Under the pieces are notes generated by a model. The model did not search any database, was not told the DNA's origin, and saw nothing but the letters and a program-made list of their open reading frames with translations. A program made the position numbers and the translations under genes. Of a DNA stretch of 44,235 nt, positions 43,017 through 44,235 are shown in pieces; position 1 is the first letter of the stretch; the number at the start of each line of letters is the position of its first letter. Source of the stretch: an uncultured Eubacteriales bacterium (GTDB taxonomy: Bacteria > Bacillota > Clostridia > Lachnospirales > Bianqueaceae); the NCBI GenBank assembly GCA_900316145.1, contig ONBQ01000061.1, positions 1 through 44,235 on the forward strand, in the 5' to 3' direction.

Positions 43017-44235
43017 AGACCTGCATCCATTGCGGCGCCACATTGGAAGACAACGCCAGTTTCTGCCCGGTATGCGCCAAGCCCCAGAACGAACCGACAC
43101 AATACCCGATCCCGAAGATCTTAAGCAGAAAACTGCTCTATTGCGCGGTCGCTTTGCTGATCCTGATCCTGGCCGCCTCCGCCATCCTGCTTCGCCACCG
43201 TCCCCGGACCTATGACGCCGGTGATGCCGGTGAACTGGTCTATGAATCGGAGGGAAAGACCTGGCATCTCCTGCTGCGCAATTCTGTCACGGATACTTTT
43301 CACTGGCGTGAGCCCCAGCCCGTCTACTCCCGACTGATCGAAAGCGGTCAGCAGGCAGCCCTGCCGCTCCAGCTCAATGTCTATGATGAAAAGGCCCAGG
43401 AAAATGCAGCCTCTGAATTTGCCGGGCTGATCGATCATTCCGAGATCACCTTTACTTCTCTTACAGGCACCGATCAGTTGGAGATCAGTTCTCCGCAGGC
43501 GAACCCGGCCTTCCCTCAATCTGTATTCGAGGCGGACGTCGTCTATCATTCTGACTGCGGAAACAATCAGATCACCTGGACGCTGCACATGAAAAACGGC
43601 GACGTTCTGGTCCTTAATGAGGCCATGGAATTGAGAGTTCGTCCCGAGGTCTCCTATTCCTACAAAGATACTCCCATGGAGACGGCGGAAGACTTGAACC
43701 GTCTTTTCGTTGAGATCGATGAGACCGTCGATCCGGAAGCTCTTGTCATCATCGATCTTCCGCCGGTGACCTATGAAGAAGATGTGAAGCTTGGCGTGCA
43801 TTCATTCAAGATCCACGGCTCATCGGAGGGAAATACGGTCTTCCATAAGCAGTTCATCGTTCCCAGCCAAAGCAGCGGCAAGATCGACCTGTACGGATGT
43901 ACTTTTGAAGGCGCTGCCTCAGGTGTCCGCGCCTACTTTACCGTATTTTTGGATTCCTGCACTTTTAAAGAGTGTGAGACCGCTGTCTTGGGCGTCGAAA
44001 GCAGCTGGCCTTCTTTAATGAACTGTACTTTGGAGAACTGCCGTACCGGTCTGATCATAGACTGTCCGAACAGCACATCGCATAACGCCCTCTATCAGGG
44101 AAATACCTTCCGTGGGAACGAAACCGCTGTCCTTTTGGAGAAGCTTCCCGGTGAAGATGTGCTCTACTTCATTGATTGTATCTTTGAGGATAACACCACG
44201 GACATCGACAACCGGACCGGCAACGAGATCAAAGA
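43013..44235 (+). CDS. Zinc-ribbon membrane protein with beta-helix-like repeats (partial, 3' end cut)
   Basis: The frame stays open for 407 codons to the window edge. It starts with a zinc ribbon (CIHCGATLEDNASFCPVCAK, two CxxC), then one membrane helix (about residues 41-60). A roughly 200-residue extracytoplasmic domain follows. The last ~110 residues have repeating rungs such as 'LYGCTFEG', 'LDSCTFKECETAV', 'MNCTLENCRTGLI' and 'YQGNTFRGNETAV', as in right-handed parallel beta-helices. It overlaps the kinase stop by four bases, suggesting it is the kinase's partner or substrate. Function unknown. Confidence 0.8.
   Translation, partial: MKTCIHCGATLEDNASFCPVCAKPQNEPTQYPIPKILSRKLLYCAVALLILILAASAILLRHRPRTYDAGDAGELVYESEGKTWHLLLRNSVTDTFHWREPQPVYSRLIESGQQAALPLQLNVYDEKAQENAASEFAGLIDHSEITFTSLTGTDQLEISSPQANPAFPQSVFEADVVYHSDCGNNQITWTLHMKNGDVLVLNEAMELRVRPEVSYSYKDTPMETAEDLNRLFVEIDETVDPEALVIIDLPPVTYEEDVKLGVHSFKIHGSSEGNTVFHKQFIVPSQSSGKIDLYGCTFEGAASGVRAYFTVFLDSCTFKECETAVLGVESSWPSLMNCTLENCRTGLIIDCPNSTSHNALYQGNTFRGNETAVLLEKLPGEDVLYFIDCIFEDNTTDIDNRTGNEIK

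Overview
The window looks like chromosomal DNA from a Gram-positive anaerobe of class Clostridia, probably a Lachnospiraceae-like gut organism. The grounds are gene content (DUF5711 and DUF6472 proteins, the ACT/UPF0210 pair, a Sapep dipeptidase, iron-containing alcohol dehydrogenase, lipoproteins without an outer-membrane system), a T-box leader in front of pheS, strong AGGAGG-type ribosome binding sites and a lifestyle built on glycan breakdown. GC content is roughly half by eye. This placement is inference, because there is no rRNA to test it.

Layout. 1-400: start of pheS (minus strand) with its T-box leader and promoter. 493-4377: plus-strand operon of a DUF5711 membrane protein, CvpA, a DUF6472 protein, a ROK sugar kinase and an M15 peptidase lipoprotein. 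4468-8019: minus-strand group of a small conserved protein, a MATE exporter and a GH2 glycosidase, divergent from a K+ channel (8129-9058). 9118-10542: purine permease. 10543-11090: non-coding, rich in hairpins. 11091-14832: sugar ABC importer (two permeases and a binding lipoprotein, no ATPase). 15069-20459: LacZ-type beta-galactosidase, KDG-kinase-like PfkB enzyme and a phosphodiesterase, each with its own promoter. 20579-22659: 5'-nucleotidase and a PIN-domain protein. 22958-24643: large protein of unknown family. 24775-26124: PepV-like dipeptidase. 26526-31372: acpP, tex, TraX-like protein, alcohol dehydrogenase and HD hydrolase on the minus strand. 31443-32201: coiled-coil membrane protein. 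32358-34476: VanZ, ACT and UPF0210 proteins. 34477-35261: non-coding. 35262-42147: zinc-ribbon membrane protein, then the minus-strand series tatD, ksgA, rsmC-like, sialate-lyase-like and GH2. 42312-44235: degenerate Ser/Thr kinase and a zinc-ribbon/beta-helix membrane protein cut by the window end.

How it works together. Three GH2 enzymes, the sugar ABC importer, a ROK kinase, a KDG-type kinase and a sialate-lyase-type aldolase point to uptake and breakdown of host or plant oligosaccharides. The remainder is housekeeping: translation, rRNA methylation, nucleotide salvage, peptide turnover and envelope functions.

Most interesting signal. Two long intergenic regions (26125-26525 and 34477-35261) hold related non-coding elements. 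A roughly 285-nt element occurs once in each orientation (26170-26454 and 34908-35194). It is built from inverted TACTTGATT and TACAGTA motifs that form nested helices, with two compensatory base-pair changes between copies. A third, more diverged element (34531-34807) keeps the same two-part layout, with motif pairs separated by exactly 18 bases. I know of no named family matching this; it is a candidate structured RNA or protein-bound DNA element. Secondary points are divergent promoters that share one palindromic -35 hexamer, terminator hairpins that run into the ribosome binding sites of tex and a GH2 gene, and a K+ channel fused to a lone RCK_C-like domain.
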